Of a stretch of DNA of 64,000 nucleotides, positions 16,698-26,102 are shown piece by piece (the first letter of the stretch is position 1; the number at the start of each line of letters is the position of its first letter). Under the pieces are notes generated by a model. It had not been told where the DNA came from, did no database searches, and saw only the letters and a list, made by a program, of their open reading frames with translations. Source of the stretch: Sporosarcina luteola (GTDB lineage Bacteria > Bacillota > Bacilli > Bacillales_A > Planococcaceae); NCBI GenBank assembly GCA_014204635.1, contig JACHLS010000002.1, positions 1 through 64,000 of the forward strand, given 5' to 3'. The translations under genes were made by a program, and so were the position numbers.

Positions 16698-18443
16698 ATG
16701 GAGGAAACTAAACAGCGGGGTTGGAAAGAGTTTTTTAGGCTAATATTCAAATCCAAGTTGCCGTGGCGTATATACATTCTGGGATTCATTGTGGCAGCGG
16801 GATCTACAAGCTTAGGGTTGATCATGCCGAAGTATCTGGGAGGACTTCTTGAGGGCGATATTTTTAACAACGAACTCGTCCGAAATTATATTTTGTTAGG
16901 TGCTGCATCTCAAATATTGGTTGCTCTTTCGGCCCTGCTTTTCTCAATCACACCGCCAATTGCGATGAGAAATGTGCAGAAAACAATATGGTCTAAGATC
17001 ATGAATATGAAAATGCGCGACTATACGAAGCAGCCGTCACAGAAACTGATTAGTCGGGTAACTGATGACCCGCTGTATATTGATAGTGTTATATCAGGAG
17101 TCAAGACAATCATGACTTCCACCTATTCACTTGTCGGTTCTTATGTAATTATGTATAGCATGAATCCAAAACTGACGTTTGCACTCTTGCCGGTCATTCC
17201 GTATATTTTGATTGTTTCTGCTGTGGTGGGACATTTCACACAGAAGACCCAAATGGGAGTGCAAGCACAATATTCAGGAATTACAGCATTCTTCGCGGAA
17301 CGGCTGCCGCGAATCCGCATGGTGAAATCGTTCAACAAGGAACAAGAAGAAATTCAATTGGGAAAAGATATTTTAGTAGAACAATATAAGGCGGAGAAGA
17401 AGCGGATTATCGTCGACCTTTATGCTGAGCCGTTAATGCAAAGTGTCCGGGCGATTATCGTTGGAACCACACTGGTATATGGCAGTTACCTTATTTCCCA
17501 AGGGGAACTAAAGGTCAGCCAGCTCCTTACCTTCTATTTATATGTCATGGCTATTCATTCCAATGTGTTGCAGTATGGATTGTTCTGGCAAACATTGAAA
17601 CAGGCCAAAGGGGCTTCCGAAAAGATTTCCTCAATCCTTGACTCAGAAAGCGAACGTGTGCAACGGGAACAAGCAATGCCTACTGGACTTGGACAACAGA
17701 ACTTGGTATTGGAGAATTTGTCTTTCAACTATGATGAGAGACCGATATTGTCACATTTGAACATAACAGTGCCAGCTGGCCAAGTGACAGCCATTGTCGG
17801 ACCGAGCGGCTGTGGGAAATCGACAATATTCAAGTTGCTTGAACGCTTTTATGAACCGAATGTCGGTCGCCTTCTCATTGGAGACACGCCGGCAGAAAAA
17901 GTTCATGTGGACGAATGGAGACGTTCCATCGCCTCTGTTTCGCAATCAAGTCCATTGCTTTCCGGTTCGATTCGAGACAATATTACGTATGGTCTGCAAA
18001 GGGAAGTCAGCGCCGAGGAAGTAAGACGAGCGGCAGAACTGGCAGATGCTTTGGAGTTCATCGAAGAATTTCCTGAAGGCTTCGACACAGAAGTCGGTGA
18101 GTTTGGTTCAAAGCTATCAGGTGGTCAACGCCAACGGATTGCGATCGCCCGAGCGTTCATCCAGGACGCTTCGATATTATTGCTCGATGAGGCAACATCC
18201 AGCTTGGATGCACAGTCCGAAGACAAAATCGAAAAGTCATTGAAAAAGTTGATGCAAGGCAGGACGACCGTCATGATTGCCCACGATATGTCGTTGATCA
18301 AAGAAGCGGACCAGATCGTTGTTATTGATGCAGGAAGTGTGTCCGGTATGGGTACGCATGACGAGTTGATGAAAACAAATGAATTGTATAAGATTCTGGT
18401 TGACATTCAAACTTCCAAAGAAGAGAGATTGGCATTCAGTTAA
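16698..18443 (+). CDS. ABC exporter half-transporter (second of pair)
   Basis: A 581-residue exporter subunit, 30 bases after the first. The ATG at 16698 follows AGGGGGG; the frame is open nine codons earlier but without a binding site. Walker A is GPSGCGKST, signature LSGGQRQR, Walker B ILLLDEATSS, H-loop IAHDMS. Both begin alike (W-K-x-[FY]-F-R-L-x-F-K-[AS]-K-L-P-W), so the pair probably arose by duplication. A lipoprotein gene follows after 63 bases, which may be an accessory or an immunity-type factor. Confidence 0.93.
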   Translation: MEETKQRGWKEFFRLIFKSKLPWRIYILGFIVAAGSTSLGLIMPKYLGGLLEGDIFNNELVRNYILLGAASQILVALSALLFSITPPIAMRNVQKTIWSKIMNMKMRDYTKQPSQKLISRVTDDPLYIDSVISGVKTIMTSTYSLVGSYVIMYSMNPKLTFALLPVIPYILIVSAVVGHFTQKTQMGVQAQYSGITAFFAERLPRIRMVKSFNKEQEEIQLGKDILVEQYKAEKKRIIVDLYAEPLMQSVRAIIVGTTLVYGSYLISQGELKVSQLLTFYLYVMAIHSNVLQYGLFWQTLKQAKGASEKISSILDSESERVQREQAMPTGLGQQNLVLENLSFNYDERPILSHLNITVPAGQVTAIVGPSGCGKSTIFKLLERFYEPNVGRLLIGDTPAEKVHVDEWRRSIASVSQSSPLLSGSIRDNITYGLQREVSAEEVRRAAELADALEFIEEFPEGFDTEVGEFGSKLSGGQRQRIAIARAFIQDASILLLDEATSSLDAQSEDKIEKSLKKLMQGRTTVMIAHDMSLIKEADQIVVIDAGSVSGMGTHDELMKTNELYKILVDIQTSKEERLAFS

Positions 18444-18506
18444 TACGTTTGAGTTACTGGTATTCCAGTATTCAAAATAAAATTACAACCATAGGGGGAG
18501 TAGTAA

Positions 18507-19034
18507 ATGAAAAAGCTTTTAATGGTATTGATGATGGCATTTCTTGTAATGGCTTTGGCTGCTTGCGGCGATGACAAGAAGGATAATGGCAAGGCAGAAG
18601 GCACGGGTGATAAGGACAATACGGAGCAGACGGAAGGAACAGATAACGCTGAGGACACTGAAGGTACTGAAGCAGCATCGGGCGACGTATTAGCAGATGA
18701 ATACTACAAAAACATTGTAGATATTTTGAAGGATGCTGGCTATGAAGTAGATAACGTTCAAGAGGCGGATACTGATTTCTTTGTTGATGCCAAATCTTCG
18801 ATGAAATTAGATATTAATGGTGAAAATATATTGCCTCTCCAAGTATATGAAATTGATCCAGACAGTGAGAGTTTGAAAACAGCACAAGAAACTGGCCTGG
18901 CACCGGCTCAATTTGAAGGCCAAACATTTGAACAGGAAGGGGTTGAAGTAATCGGCAATCACTACTTCTTCCTAGCGGAAGGCCATCCAAATCAAGCGGA
19001 TGTTATCAAACTTCTTCAAGAAAAATTAAAGTAA
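18507..19034 (+). CDS. Acidic lipoprotein of unknown function
   Basis: A 175-residue secreted lipoprotein: hydrophobic signal with lipobox LAAC (Cys20), then a very acidic Asp/Glu/Thr/Gly-rich linker (about residues 21-60) and a folded domain of about 110 residues. TAGGGGGAGTAG precedes the ATG. It closes the exporter operon, with a terminator right after it. I do not recognise the domain; its outline (small alpha/beta with Leu-rich C-terminal helix) is like the lipoprotein at 576-1002, but that similarity is only by eye. Confidence 0.85.
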   Translation: MKKLLMVLMMAFLVMALAACGDDKKDNGKAEGTGDKDNTEQTEGTDNAEDTEGTEAASGDVLADEYYKNIVDILKDAGYEVDNVQEADTDFFVDAKSSMKLDINGENILPLQVYEIDPDSESLKTAQETGLAPAQFEGQTFEQEGVEVIGNHYFFLAEGHPNQADVIKLLQEKLK

Positions 19035-19061
19035 GAACAAACAAGGTAGATGATTAAATTC

Positions 19062-19102
19062 GAAAACGCAAATGAGGAGAAACTCCCTCGTTTGCGTTTT
19101 CT
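19062..19102 (+). terminator. Terminator of the exporter/lipoprotein operon
   Basis: GAAAACGCAAATGAGG and its near complement CCTCGTTTGCGTTTTC form a long stem ending in TTTTC, 28 bases after the lipoprotein stop. Confidence 0.8.
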
Positions 19103-19148
19103 CGATTCAACTATAATTACACTATAATCCTATTATTTAATCCTAAGT

Positions 19149-19207
19149 AAACTTATAGGAAAACTTACTTTAAATTCATTGAAATTCCTCTCGATTTTCG
19201 ATATAAT
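19149..19207 (+). promoter_or_regulatory. Sigma-A promoter of the two-component operon with upstream direct repeats
   Basis: TTGAAA (19179-19184), 17 bases, TATAAT (19202-19207). Just upstream AAACTTA occurs twice (19149-19155 and 19161-19167), 12 bases apart, a possible operator for the LytTR regulator encoded downstream. The promoter is a near-consensus match; the operator is a guess, since known LytTR sites usually have repeats about 21 bases apart. Confidence 0.65.
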
Positions 19208-19295
19208 AGCCTAATAAGAACTATTAATAGAATATTTTAAAAGGACTTGTGTAACGAGTAGAACAATTGATCTTTGACTGAGATTAGGTGAAGAA

Positions 19296-20645
19296 ATGGG
19301 CATGGAAGCTTTTAACTACATCATGGACTTATTCGTATGGTCAATACAGATCTTTACCGGCCTCTTCTTAGGCTTCACTTTGGTTGGGCTAGAGGCGCGG
19401 ACATCATTTTGGAGACTGGCGATGATCAGTCTATTGTTCGCGGCGGCCTATGCTGCAGCTGCCGTTTTGCTATCGACTGCATGGCTCATACCATGTCTCG
19501 TTGTTTTATCTTTTCCTATTCTTATCTTGCTGATGAGGGTGCCTATTGCCCAAACATCAATTGCCTTGTTGCTTGCAGTCATCTACAATTTGGCCGTCGT
19601 TTCCCTGATCGAATATAATGTCTTTTACCTTTTGCTTGAAATAGACAGCATATCATTGGATGCAGGGACAAAATTGTCGATTGATTTATTTGTGACGCTA
19701 AACAATATTCTCATTGCGATCATTATCTTTTCAAATTCACCGGTTCTATTTCCAAAGATGTTATTCGAGAAATCTGTGGATGACGATGACCCTGTGATCT
19801 CATTTAGTGGTCGAGTTTTTCCAGTTATCCTCATCTTGTTCCTGTTGGCTGTGGGATTGTACGGCACCGTATGGGAGCTTCCGCATATCCGGGTGCACTA
19901 TCGTTGGTTCATTACTCTCTGGTCTCTCACGGTGACGGTAGCAATTATCATATTTCAGCGCAAGTTGATCTTGTTTAAAAATGAAAAGGTACAGCTGTTT
20001 TTGGATCGGCAATACCAAAAGGAGCTCTTGTCTTTCTTTAGTATGGTCAGATCCCAGCGGCATGATTTCAATTTTCATTTGACCGCAATTTATGGATTGA
20101 TTCAAAAGAAGGAATATGCCGCATGCGAAACCTATATTAAAGAGATGGTGAAATCGGCTACCGAGATAAACGATTTATTGCCACTCCATCATCCAGCGAC
20201 CGCCGCGATGTTAAGCACCTTCAAAGAGAGGGCCGCAGCGAAGGGAATTCCGATGGAGTTTATCATCCTAAATGATTTACGGAATTGTCCTTGTTCGGTG
20301 TATGAGATCAATAAAGTTCTGGGGAACCTTATTCAAAATGCATTGGATGAAGTGGAGCGGCTGCCGCAGAAAAACCATCCGATCCTTATTGAATTGAACA
20401 CGGAATGGCATCAGCTCGTCATTACTGTGTCCAATGAGACGGATTTTGCCGGAGATAAGCTAGGCGATCTGTTTAAAGCCGGTTATTCCACAAAGGCTCA
20501 ACATGAAGGTCTTGGGTTGCCGGCTGTGAAGAAAATTGTCGATAAATACCAAGGGGTTGTCTATCCAGAGATGAATGAAGGGTTCATCCATTTTCATGTA
20601 TCGATTCCAGAGGGAACAGCTACAAGAAAGGGGGGAAGGTCATGA
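19296..20645 (+). CDS. AgrC/GHKL-type sensor histidine kinase
   Basis: A 449-residue sensor kinase: five to seven hydrophobic helices (about residues 5-225), then SQRHDFNFHL with the phospho-accepting His at about 256, as in the HPK10/AgrC group, a dimerising helix pair, and a GHKL ATPase domain with N-box NLIQNALDEV and G-box GLGLPAVKKI. Kinases of this group often sense cyclic or linear peptides, but citrate- and nutrient-sensing relatives exist. It overlaps the regulator gene by four bases (ATGA). No agrB/agrD-like genes are nearby, so the signal is open. Confidence 0.9.
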   Translation: MGMEAFNYIMDLFVWSIQIFTGLFLGFTLVGLEARTSFWRLAMISLLFAAAYAAAAVLLSTAWLIPCLVVLSFPILILLMRVPIAQTSIALLLAVIYNLAVVSLIEYNVFYLLLEIDSISLDAGTKLSIDLFVTLNNILIAIIIFSNSPVLFPKMLFEKSVDDDDPVISFSGRVFPVILILFLLAVGLYGTVWELPHIRVHYRWFITLWSLTVTVAIIIFQRKLILFKNEKVQLFLDRQYQKELLSFFSMVRSQRHDFNFHLTAIYGLIQKKEYAACETYIKEMVKSATEINDLLPLHHPATAAMLSTFKERAAAKGIPMEFIILNDLRNCPCSVYEINKVLGNLIQNALDEVERLPQKNHPILIELNTEWHQLVITVSNETDFAGDKLGDLFKAGYSTKAQHEGLGLPAVKKIVDKYQGVVYPEMNEGFIHFHVSIPEGTATRKGGRS

Positions 20646-21385
20646 GTGCGCGTACTTTGATTGTAGACGACGATCAGAGCTGTATTAAATCATTGAACAG
20701 CTACCTTGCAGCTTATCCATTTGTAAGTGTAATTGGAGAGGTGAACAGCTCGGAGGAAGCCCTAGACTTCTTGGAAACGCATCCGGTTGATCTGTTATTT
20801 CTCGATATTGAAATGGGTGGGATGGATGGAATCGAATTTGCTCATCGTGTTGAAACGCTTTATCCCAAATTGTTGATCGTCTTTGTGACAGGACATCCCC
20901 AATTCGCATTGGAAGGTTATGAAGTGCATCCGGTCGATTTCTTAACAAAACCTGTCAACCCGGTGCGTTTAGACAAGGCGCTCGGAAAAGTGAGGGAACG
21001 TTTGGAAGAAAGCCGGGTGCCGAGAGATGCGAAAATCGGCTTGAACGTGCCCGGTGGCATTCATATGATTATGGTAAGCGATATTCGGCTGATAGAGAAA
21101 AAAGGCCGAAAGATATTTGTGGAAAGCAATGAGGGCGCACGGTATGAAACGAGAGAAACGATGAAAAAATTGGAGGAAATCCTCATTCCATTCGAGTTTT
21201 ATCGTACCCATCAATCGTTCCTTGTTCCGCTTCGTTCCATCGAATCTATCACACCGGACACGTTTTCTCGCTCTTACTCGGTTCATTTGAATGGTTATCA
21301 GGGACTTGTGCCACTGAGCCGAAAAAACTACAATGAATTAAAAGAGAAATTGCAGGAACAGACGCAAGGATTGACGATCCACTAA
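20642..21385 (+). CDS. LytTR-type response regulator
   Basis: A 247-residue regulator: receiver domain (residues 1-120) with acidic pocket DDD near the N-terminus, phosphorylation site LLFLDIEMGG and LTKPVNP lysine region, then a LytTR DNA-binding domain (about 140-240) with FYRTHQSFLVPL and YNELKEKL. It is the cognate partner of the kinase in front, with which it is translationally coupled. Expected to bind paired direct repeats in promoters; its regulon cannot be read here, though the exporters upstream and the S-layer gene downstream are candidates. Confidence 0.93.
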   Translation: MSARTLIVDDDQSCIKSLNSYLAAYPFVSVIGEVNSSEEALDFLETHPVDLLFLDIEMGGMDGIEFAHRVETLYPKLLIVFVTGHPQFALEGYEVHPVDFLTKPVNPVRLDKALGKVRERLEESRVPRDAKIGLNVPGGIHMIMVSDIRLIEKKGRKIFVESNEGARYETRETMKKLEEILIPFEFYRTHQSFLVPLRSIESITPDTFSRSYSVHLNGYQGLVPLSRKNYNELKEKLQEQTQGLTIH

Positions 21386-21499
21386 GCGCGCGGAATTCGA
21401 AATCAACAACGAGACCGGATGACGTAATTCTACACAGGATCCAACGTTTTTATCCAATAACAAACAAAAGCGTGCATGGCTTTACATTATGGATGAAAG

Positions 21500-21790
21500 T
21501 TGGTGAGTCATGTGAATCATTATGTCATCTGGGGAAATTATCGGGAAACAGCATTGCTCGTGGCCGAATTGCGGGAGAAAGATGATGGAATTATAACTGT
21601 TGTCGATGAAGCGATAAACGGTATGCGCAAAAAGCATGATATCGTCTACGCAACCCCGGACTTCGTAGAAGCGTCGCAAAGCTACCGGCACAAACAAGTG
21701 AACTTTCATTACATACCATTAGATCAAAGGATCGACGGAAACGTCTGGCGCATTGAAAATGAAAAGCGCTTTCCGTTTTTAGGAATCTGA
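21500..21790 (+). CDS. Small protein of unknown function
   Basis: Open frame of up to 96 codons with protein-like composition (IWGNYRETALLVAELREKD…, ending RFPFLGI). Starts are uncertain: TTG 21500, GTG 21503, or GTG 21512, the last behind GGTGAG. No membrane segment or signal. I do not recognise the family. It stands between the regulator gene and a terminator and may have its own promoter. Confidence 0.6.
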   Translation: MVSHVNHYVIWGNYRETALLVAELREKDDGIITVVDEAINGMRKKHDIVYATPDFVEASQSYRHKQVNFHYIPLDQRIDGNVWRIENEKRFPFLGI

Positions 21791-21837
21791 ATCTTTTTGA
21801 GAAGCGGCACGCTATCTAACTCGTTATAACATAGTTT

Positions 21838-21873
21838 AAGGCATTTCGTTCGATTCTGAATGAAATGCCTTTT
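21838..21873 (+). terminator. Terminator after the small protein gene
   Basis: AAGGCATTTCGTTC pairs with GAATGAAATGCCTT around GATTCT, followed by TTTG. The remaining intergenic stretch to 22071 holds nothing else I can identify. Confidence 0.7.
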
Positions 21874-22071
21874 GTATGTTTCCTTGTATTTTCTACTAGG
21901 CGTGAAGGAGGGATTGAATCTCCCGCTTTTTTTTAATAGAAAGCATTCAAGTTTATGTTCCTGCTATTCCATATAAATAAGTCCTGTTCCATCCGGTTCT
22001 TGCGCCTTAGGAGGCAAAGAAAAGATGCTGAAGAAAAGATAAACTTTTTAAGCGTAATTTCATACGGAAGT

Positions 22072-22100
22072 TGCACTAATTTTCCAACCTATTTATACTA
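22072..22100 (+). promoter_or_regulatory. Sigma-A promoter of the S-layer gene
   Basis: TTGCAC (22072-22077), 17 bases, TATACT (22095-22100). The resulting leader of about 60 bases ends in AGGGGGATTGTAA before the ATG at 22169. Confidence 0.65.
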
Positions 22101-22168
22101 GAAGTAGCTAACTACTTAACTAGTAACCTTTGTTGGTGAATATAGAATTGCTATTAGGGGGATTGTAA

Positions 22169-25129
22169 ATGAGAAAAGATCGACCTGCCAAATTATTCAA
22201 GGCAACTCTCGCAACAACCATTATGACGGGTGCCGTCGTTGCGGCTGGCCCACTTTATGCAAAAGCGGAAGTGAAATCTTTTTCAGATGTAAAGAACATT
22301 CCGAGCCATCATTTTTATGACGCGGTCATGAAGTATACAGAAGCCGGCATGATGAGCGGCTATCCGGATGGCACGTTCAAACCGGGCCAAAATATCACGC
22401 GCGGGGATGCGGCAAAGCTTTTGGCGCTTGTCCTTGATTTGGACATGAATAAAGTAACCGACCCGGGCTTCAAAGACGTCAGTACAGGGCATCCATACTA
22501 CCGTTATATCGCGGCACTTGTACAGGCGGGGATCATCTCGGGATACGAAGACAATACGTTTCGGCCGAGTGATAGCTTGACACGGGCGCAAATGTCAAAA
22601 ATCCTAGTTCTAGGCTTTCAATTGGACGACAAGAAGAATGTCCGTCTTCCATTCACCGATATCAACTCCAAGCAATGGCATATGGAATATGTACGCTCCC
22701 TCTACGGCCACGAAATCACAACCGGTACGTCACCGACGAAATTTTCGCCGAATGCCCATGTGACACGTGGACAAATGGCATCCTTCGTCTTCCGCGGCGA
22801 AGCGTACTTGGTGCCGAAAGTAGATGAAAACCAAGTTGCAGTTGATGCGGCGGTTGCGCTCCTTAAATCCGGCACTGTCAGTGTTTCGCGCGGTCCACTT
22901 GCAGCAAGCGAAACGAGACTGGCAGCTGTGGACAAATATGTTGCCTCTCTCATGACGGACAAAGGCATTGCAGTCAAAACGGCTGAAGGAAAAACAGCAG
23001 GCTCTTATGTTGTAACACTTTCAAAAGGTGAAGTGAAGGCAGAGAAAACGATTGACATGAAGTTTGACTATGCGGCAGATGACCGTTTTGTTACAGACGT
23101 CAAAGCGATCAATGCGAAGCAAGTGGAAGTCCATTTTACAACGCCAGTTGCCAAGTCGTCTGTACTGGATTCGACCAATGGAGTGAAAAATATTTCATTC
23201 ACGACGGTGACAGGGGCCACTTCAAATCCAGGCCAACTGACAGGCGTCCTATCTGAAGACGGCAAAACATTGACGCTTACGGCGAATTGGATTTTCGACG
23301 GAGAGTATGCGTTTAAATCGACGGATGCCATCCAAGCAACAGCAGGCGGAAAGTTTGAGGAGCATACTGTCATATTGAAGGCAGAAGACAAGACCGGACC
23401 GAAATACGTGTCCGGCTCGGCAGCTGGCAAAACATCGACCAATACATTTCATGTTGTCTTTGACGAACCAGTCAGTGCATCAGGAGTCGTAGCGTATGTC
23501 AATGATATTCGGGCAACTGTTGCGAACAATGATTCCAATCTAAATCAATTGACGCTCACAACGAATAAAGCCATTGCTTCTGGAACAAAAGCAAAAGTTC
23601 GCTTAGAAAACGTAAAAGATTATAAAAATAATATAGCAAGTCCAAATCCGGTAGAAGCGGAAATTACCATCACTACAGACACAACGGTGCCAACTGTTAA
23701 AAGTGTGAAAGTGCTTGGTGAGAATCAACTGGAAGTCATTTATGACAAAGATATGAATCTCTCGTCCTTTACAAATCGAGCACGCTTAGTCTATTCAAAT
23801 GGAACGGTCAACCAACTGGCAGCAACAGCCGGCAAAGATGCGAAAACCATTATTCTAACGGGCACAAGAACATTCTATAACGACAAATATGATGCAATTT
23901 TATTCATAGACAGCGATGTAAAAGATTCGGTTGGCAATAATACGGCAACCTATTCCAGATCCGTTACCTTGGAGAAAGACACTACACCACCTGCTTTAAC
24001 GAATGTAGAATATAGTAACGGCAAGATTGTAGCGACCTTCACTGAGGATATCTCGGCTGGCGGCAATACGTCCATTATGATTATTGATCAAAAAACAGGG
24101 GTATCAACGCCGATTACATTACGAAATGGCGTCAATGCAACGTACAACAACAATACGTTAACGATTTCTCAAGTATTATCCAATGGCGAGTATCAACTGC
24201 GCCTAACTTCCAATACGGTAGTTGATAAAGCTGCACGACCGAATGCCAACCAATTGGCGACCATGTATTTCTCTGTTTCGAATAATGCCTCGAATGATAC
24301 GACTCGGCCGAACGTCGTAGGAGTGACGAACACACCGGTTAGACCGGGTGCCTCGCCTGGGGCGGAACAGACTGCAACATTTACCGCAATCGATATGGAA
24401 AGCGGCATTAATTTATTGTCCCTTCAGAACCTGAACAATTATACATGGGATGGCAGAGCATTACCGTACGGTTCGTATGTCACAACAAATTTCAATGGTA
24501 CAGCTGATAAAGCAACGAATGTAGTCGTCACAGTCCACGTGCCTTCAGCGGACATTAAAGAGACCAAAACGGCACTGTTTACAGTGAACAACATTCTAGA
24601 CAATGCAGGAAATATTTTGGCGGCTCCAGTATCGGGCGAAGTAAAGTTCGTGAGCGGTGCAAATCCCGAATTAATTTCAGCGAGAGTGGGTTCTTCGAAC
24701 AGTTCACTCCTCCTTACGTTCAGCGAACCAGTACGAGGCGTGGATGCGAATGACTTCCAAGTGTATATTAATAACGTAGCGATCCCATCCTCTGCATTGG
24801 AAACGGTCACCCCGTATAGATCGCAGAACAATACGTATGTCACTGCAATTTTAGGATCGATTGCAGTTGACGAGAACTATTACGGAGAAAAAAGAGATGT
24901 TGTCTATTTGGATACAGATGGAGATAGAGGTTATAGCAGAGGCGATTTAATCCTGTATGACCGCCCATATGATAGATATAGGGTAAGTAACGTTGAAACT
25001 ATCAATCTGTTGGATAGCAAAATTTATGATTTGCGTGTCCGTCTAGTTCCTGACCGATTTTCACCAGTAGAAAACTTGCAAGGCAATCGAGCCAATTTTG
25101 ATACTGAAGTCTATGTGAATAAATACTAA
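22169..25129 (+). CDS. SLH-domain surface (S-layer) protein
   Basis: A 986-residue secreted protein. A signal peptide ending near AKAEV (about residue 33) is followed by three SLH repeats (about 35-215; for example GYPDGTFKPGQNITRGDAAKL), which bind pyruvylated secondary wall polymer. The rest is a chain of Ig-like domains of the SbsA/Big type (segments such as VTDVKAINAKQVEVHF, TVPTVKSVKVLGENQLEV, TPPALTNVEYSNGKIV). The composition, length and strong promoter fit a main S-layer protein like those of Sporosarcina or Lysinibacillus, but it could be a minor SLH surface protein. It has its own terminator. Confidence 0.9.
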   Translation: MRKDRPAKLFKATLATTIMTGAVVAAGPLYAKAEVKSFSDVKNIPSHHFYDAVMKYTEAGMMSGYPDGTFKPGQNITRGDAAKLLALVLDLDMNKVTDPGFKDVSTGHPYYRYIAALVQAGIISGYEDNTFRPSDSLTRAQMSKILVLGFQLDDKKNVRLPFTDINSKQWHMEYVRSLYGHEITTGTSPTKFSPNAHVTRGQMASFVFRGEAYLVPKVDENQVAVDAAVALLKSGTVSVSRGPLAASETRLAAVDKYVASLMTDKGIAVKTAEGKTAGSYVVTLSKGEVKAEKTIDMKFDYAADDRFVTDVKAINAKQVEVHFTTPVAKSSVLDSTNGVKNISFTTVTGATSNPGQLTGVLSEDGKTLTLTANWIFDGEYAFKSTDAIQATAGGKFEEHTVILKAEDKTGPKYVSGSAAGKTSTNTFHVVFDEPVSASGVVAYVNDIRATVANNDSNLNQLTLTTNKAIASGTKAKVRLENVKDYKNNIASPNPVEAEITITTDTTVPTVKSVKVLGENQLEVIYDKDMNLSSFTNRARLVYSNGTVNQLAATAGKDAKTIILTGTRTFYNDKYDAILFIDSDVKDSVGNNTATYSRSVTLEKDTTPPALTNVEYSNGKIVATFTEDISAGGNTSIMIIDQKTGVSTPITLRNGVNATYNNNTLTISQVLSNGEYQLRLTSNTVVDKAARPNANQLATMYFSVSNNASNDTTRPNVVGVTNTPVRPGASPGAEQTATFTAIDMESGINLLSLQNLNNYTWDGRALPYGSYVTTNFNGTADKATNVVVTVHVPSADIKETKTALFTVNNILDNAGNILAAPVSGEVKFVSGANPELISARVGSSNSSLLLTFSEPVRGVDANDFQVYINNVAIPSSALETVTPYRSQNNTYVTAILGSIAVDENYYGEKRDVVYLDTDGDRGYSRGDLILYDRPYDRYRVSNVETINLLDSKIYDLRVRLVPDRFSPVENLQGNRANFDTEVYVNKY

Positions 25130-25131
25130 TC

Positions 25132-25171
25132 AAAAGACCGCCTTCTGTGTATTACGGGAAGGCGGCCTTTT
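25132..25171 (+). terminator. S-layer gene terminator
   Basis: AAAAGACCGCCTTC pairs with GGAAGGCGGCCTTTT, directly after the stop codon. Confidence 0.85.
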
Positions 25172-25320
25172 GGGTTGGTGAATATGTTCGATTACGCGAC
25201 TTTGTCAATCTTTAGCGTTTGATCGCTGTCTCACACTTCTTGAACACGTGGTTTGACATTCAGCAAGTACCTCACAGCTGTTCAAGCCATATTTAGCAGC
25301 GCTATATAGACCTCAAACAT

Positions 25321-25358
25321 CTGCAACTACACATCAACGTAGCTGCAGGTTTTTTTTA
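25321..25358 (+). terminator. Terminator in the leader region of the sortase gene
   Basis: CTGCAACTAC pairs with GTAGCTGCAG (one mismatch) around ACATCAAC and is followed by eight T's. No gene precedes it closely (S-layer stop is 190 bases upstream and already terminated), so it may act as an attenuator for the sortase/adhesin transcript or end a small RNA from 25180-25320. Confidence 0.65.
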
Positions 25359-25439
25359 TGTTTAAGAGAACTATAAGAATCCATTTAGTTTTATGTAAGC
25401 AGCAACCCCTATGATGGAGATTGGTTCGGAGGGATGGAA

Positions 25440-26045
25440 ATGAGAAAAACGATTGGATGGTTATTGGTCCTGGCAGGTATATTTCTACTCCTTTATCCCA
25501 AAATTGAGGGACTCACATTTCAACAAGAACAACAACAGATCATCAATGCCTTTACTCAACTTGGCGAATGGGAAGGCACTGCCATTGCAGATTCGGAAGA
25601 AGGACAGTTGGCTGAACCGGTCGTTGAAGAGGAACTGGCCGAGGGCATTCAAGGCATCTTGTCGATCGACAAAATAGATCTGGAGGTTGCTGTTTTCGAG
25701 GAAGCAACCCCGAAAAACCTTTTAAAAGGTGTCGGTCTGATCGAATCCGACAAGCAAATCGGCATCCAAAATATCGGACTGGCCGGACATCGCTCAACCA
25801 CTCGAGGCAAGCAGTTCAACCGCCTGGGCGAAGTGGAAGTGGGGGATCAGATTGAGTTGAGGACACGTGACGACATATATACGTTCGACGTAATTAACTC
25901 ATTCACCGTTCATGAATCCGAAGTATCCGTCCTAGAAGACAAAGATGCCCCTATGCTAACACTCGTCACCTGTACACCGTTAGGCTCCAAAAACCCTCCC
26001 AATCGGTTAATCGTGCAAGCAAAACTTGTAAAGGAGGAGAAGTGA
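25440..26045 (+). CDS. Sortase, class D-like
   Basis: A 201-residue membrane-anchored transpeptidase. One N-terminal helix (about residues 3-21), an acidic linker, then the sortase barrel with catalytic His117 (GLAGHRS), Cys178 (LVTCTPLG) and Arg189 (NRLIVQ). It cleaves LPxTG-type signals and links proteins to the cell wall. The ATG at 25440 is seven bases after GGAGGG; the ATG at 25434 is too close. The likely substrate is the LPQTG adhesin encoded 57 bases downstream. The TCTPLG… pattern is that of class D enzymes, though class assignment is by eye. Confidence 0.92.
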   Translation: MRKTIGWLLVLAGIFLLLYPKIEGLTFQQEQQQIINAFTQLGEWEGTAIADSEEGQLAEPVVEEELAEGIQGILSIDKIDLEVAVFEEATPKNLLKGVGLIESDKQIGIQNIGLAGHRSTTRGKQFNRLGEVEVGDQIELRTRDDIYTFDVINSFTVHESEVSVLEDKDAPMLTLVTCTPLGSKNPPNRLIVQAKLVKEEK

Positions 26046-26102
26046 TTTTAAAACTGAAAACTTCTAGTTGTCAAACAGCACATAATAGAAAGTAGGTTTG
26101 GA

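Noticed and set aside
21904..21935. Terminator GGGATTGAATCTCCC plus T8
   Set aside because: The stem has only four certain pairs; the T-run alone is not enough, and a better terminator lies at 21838.
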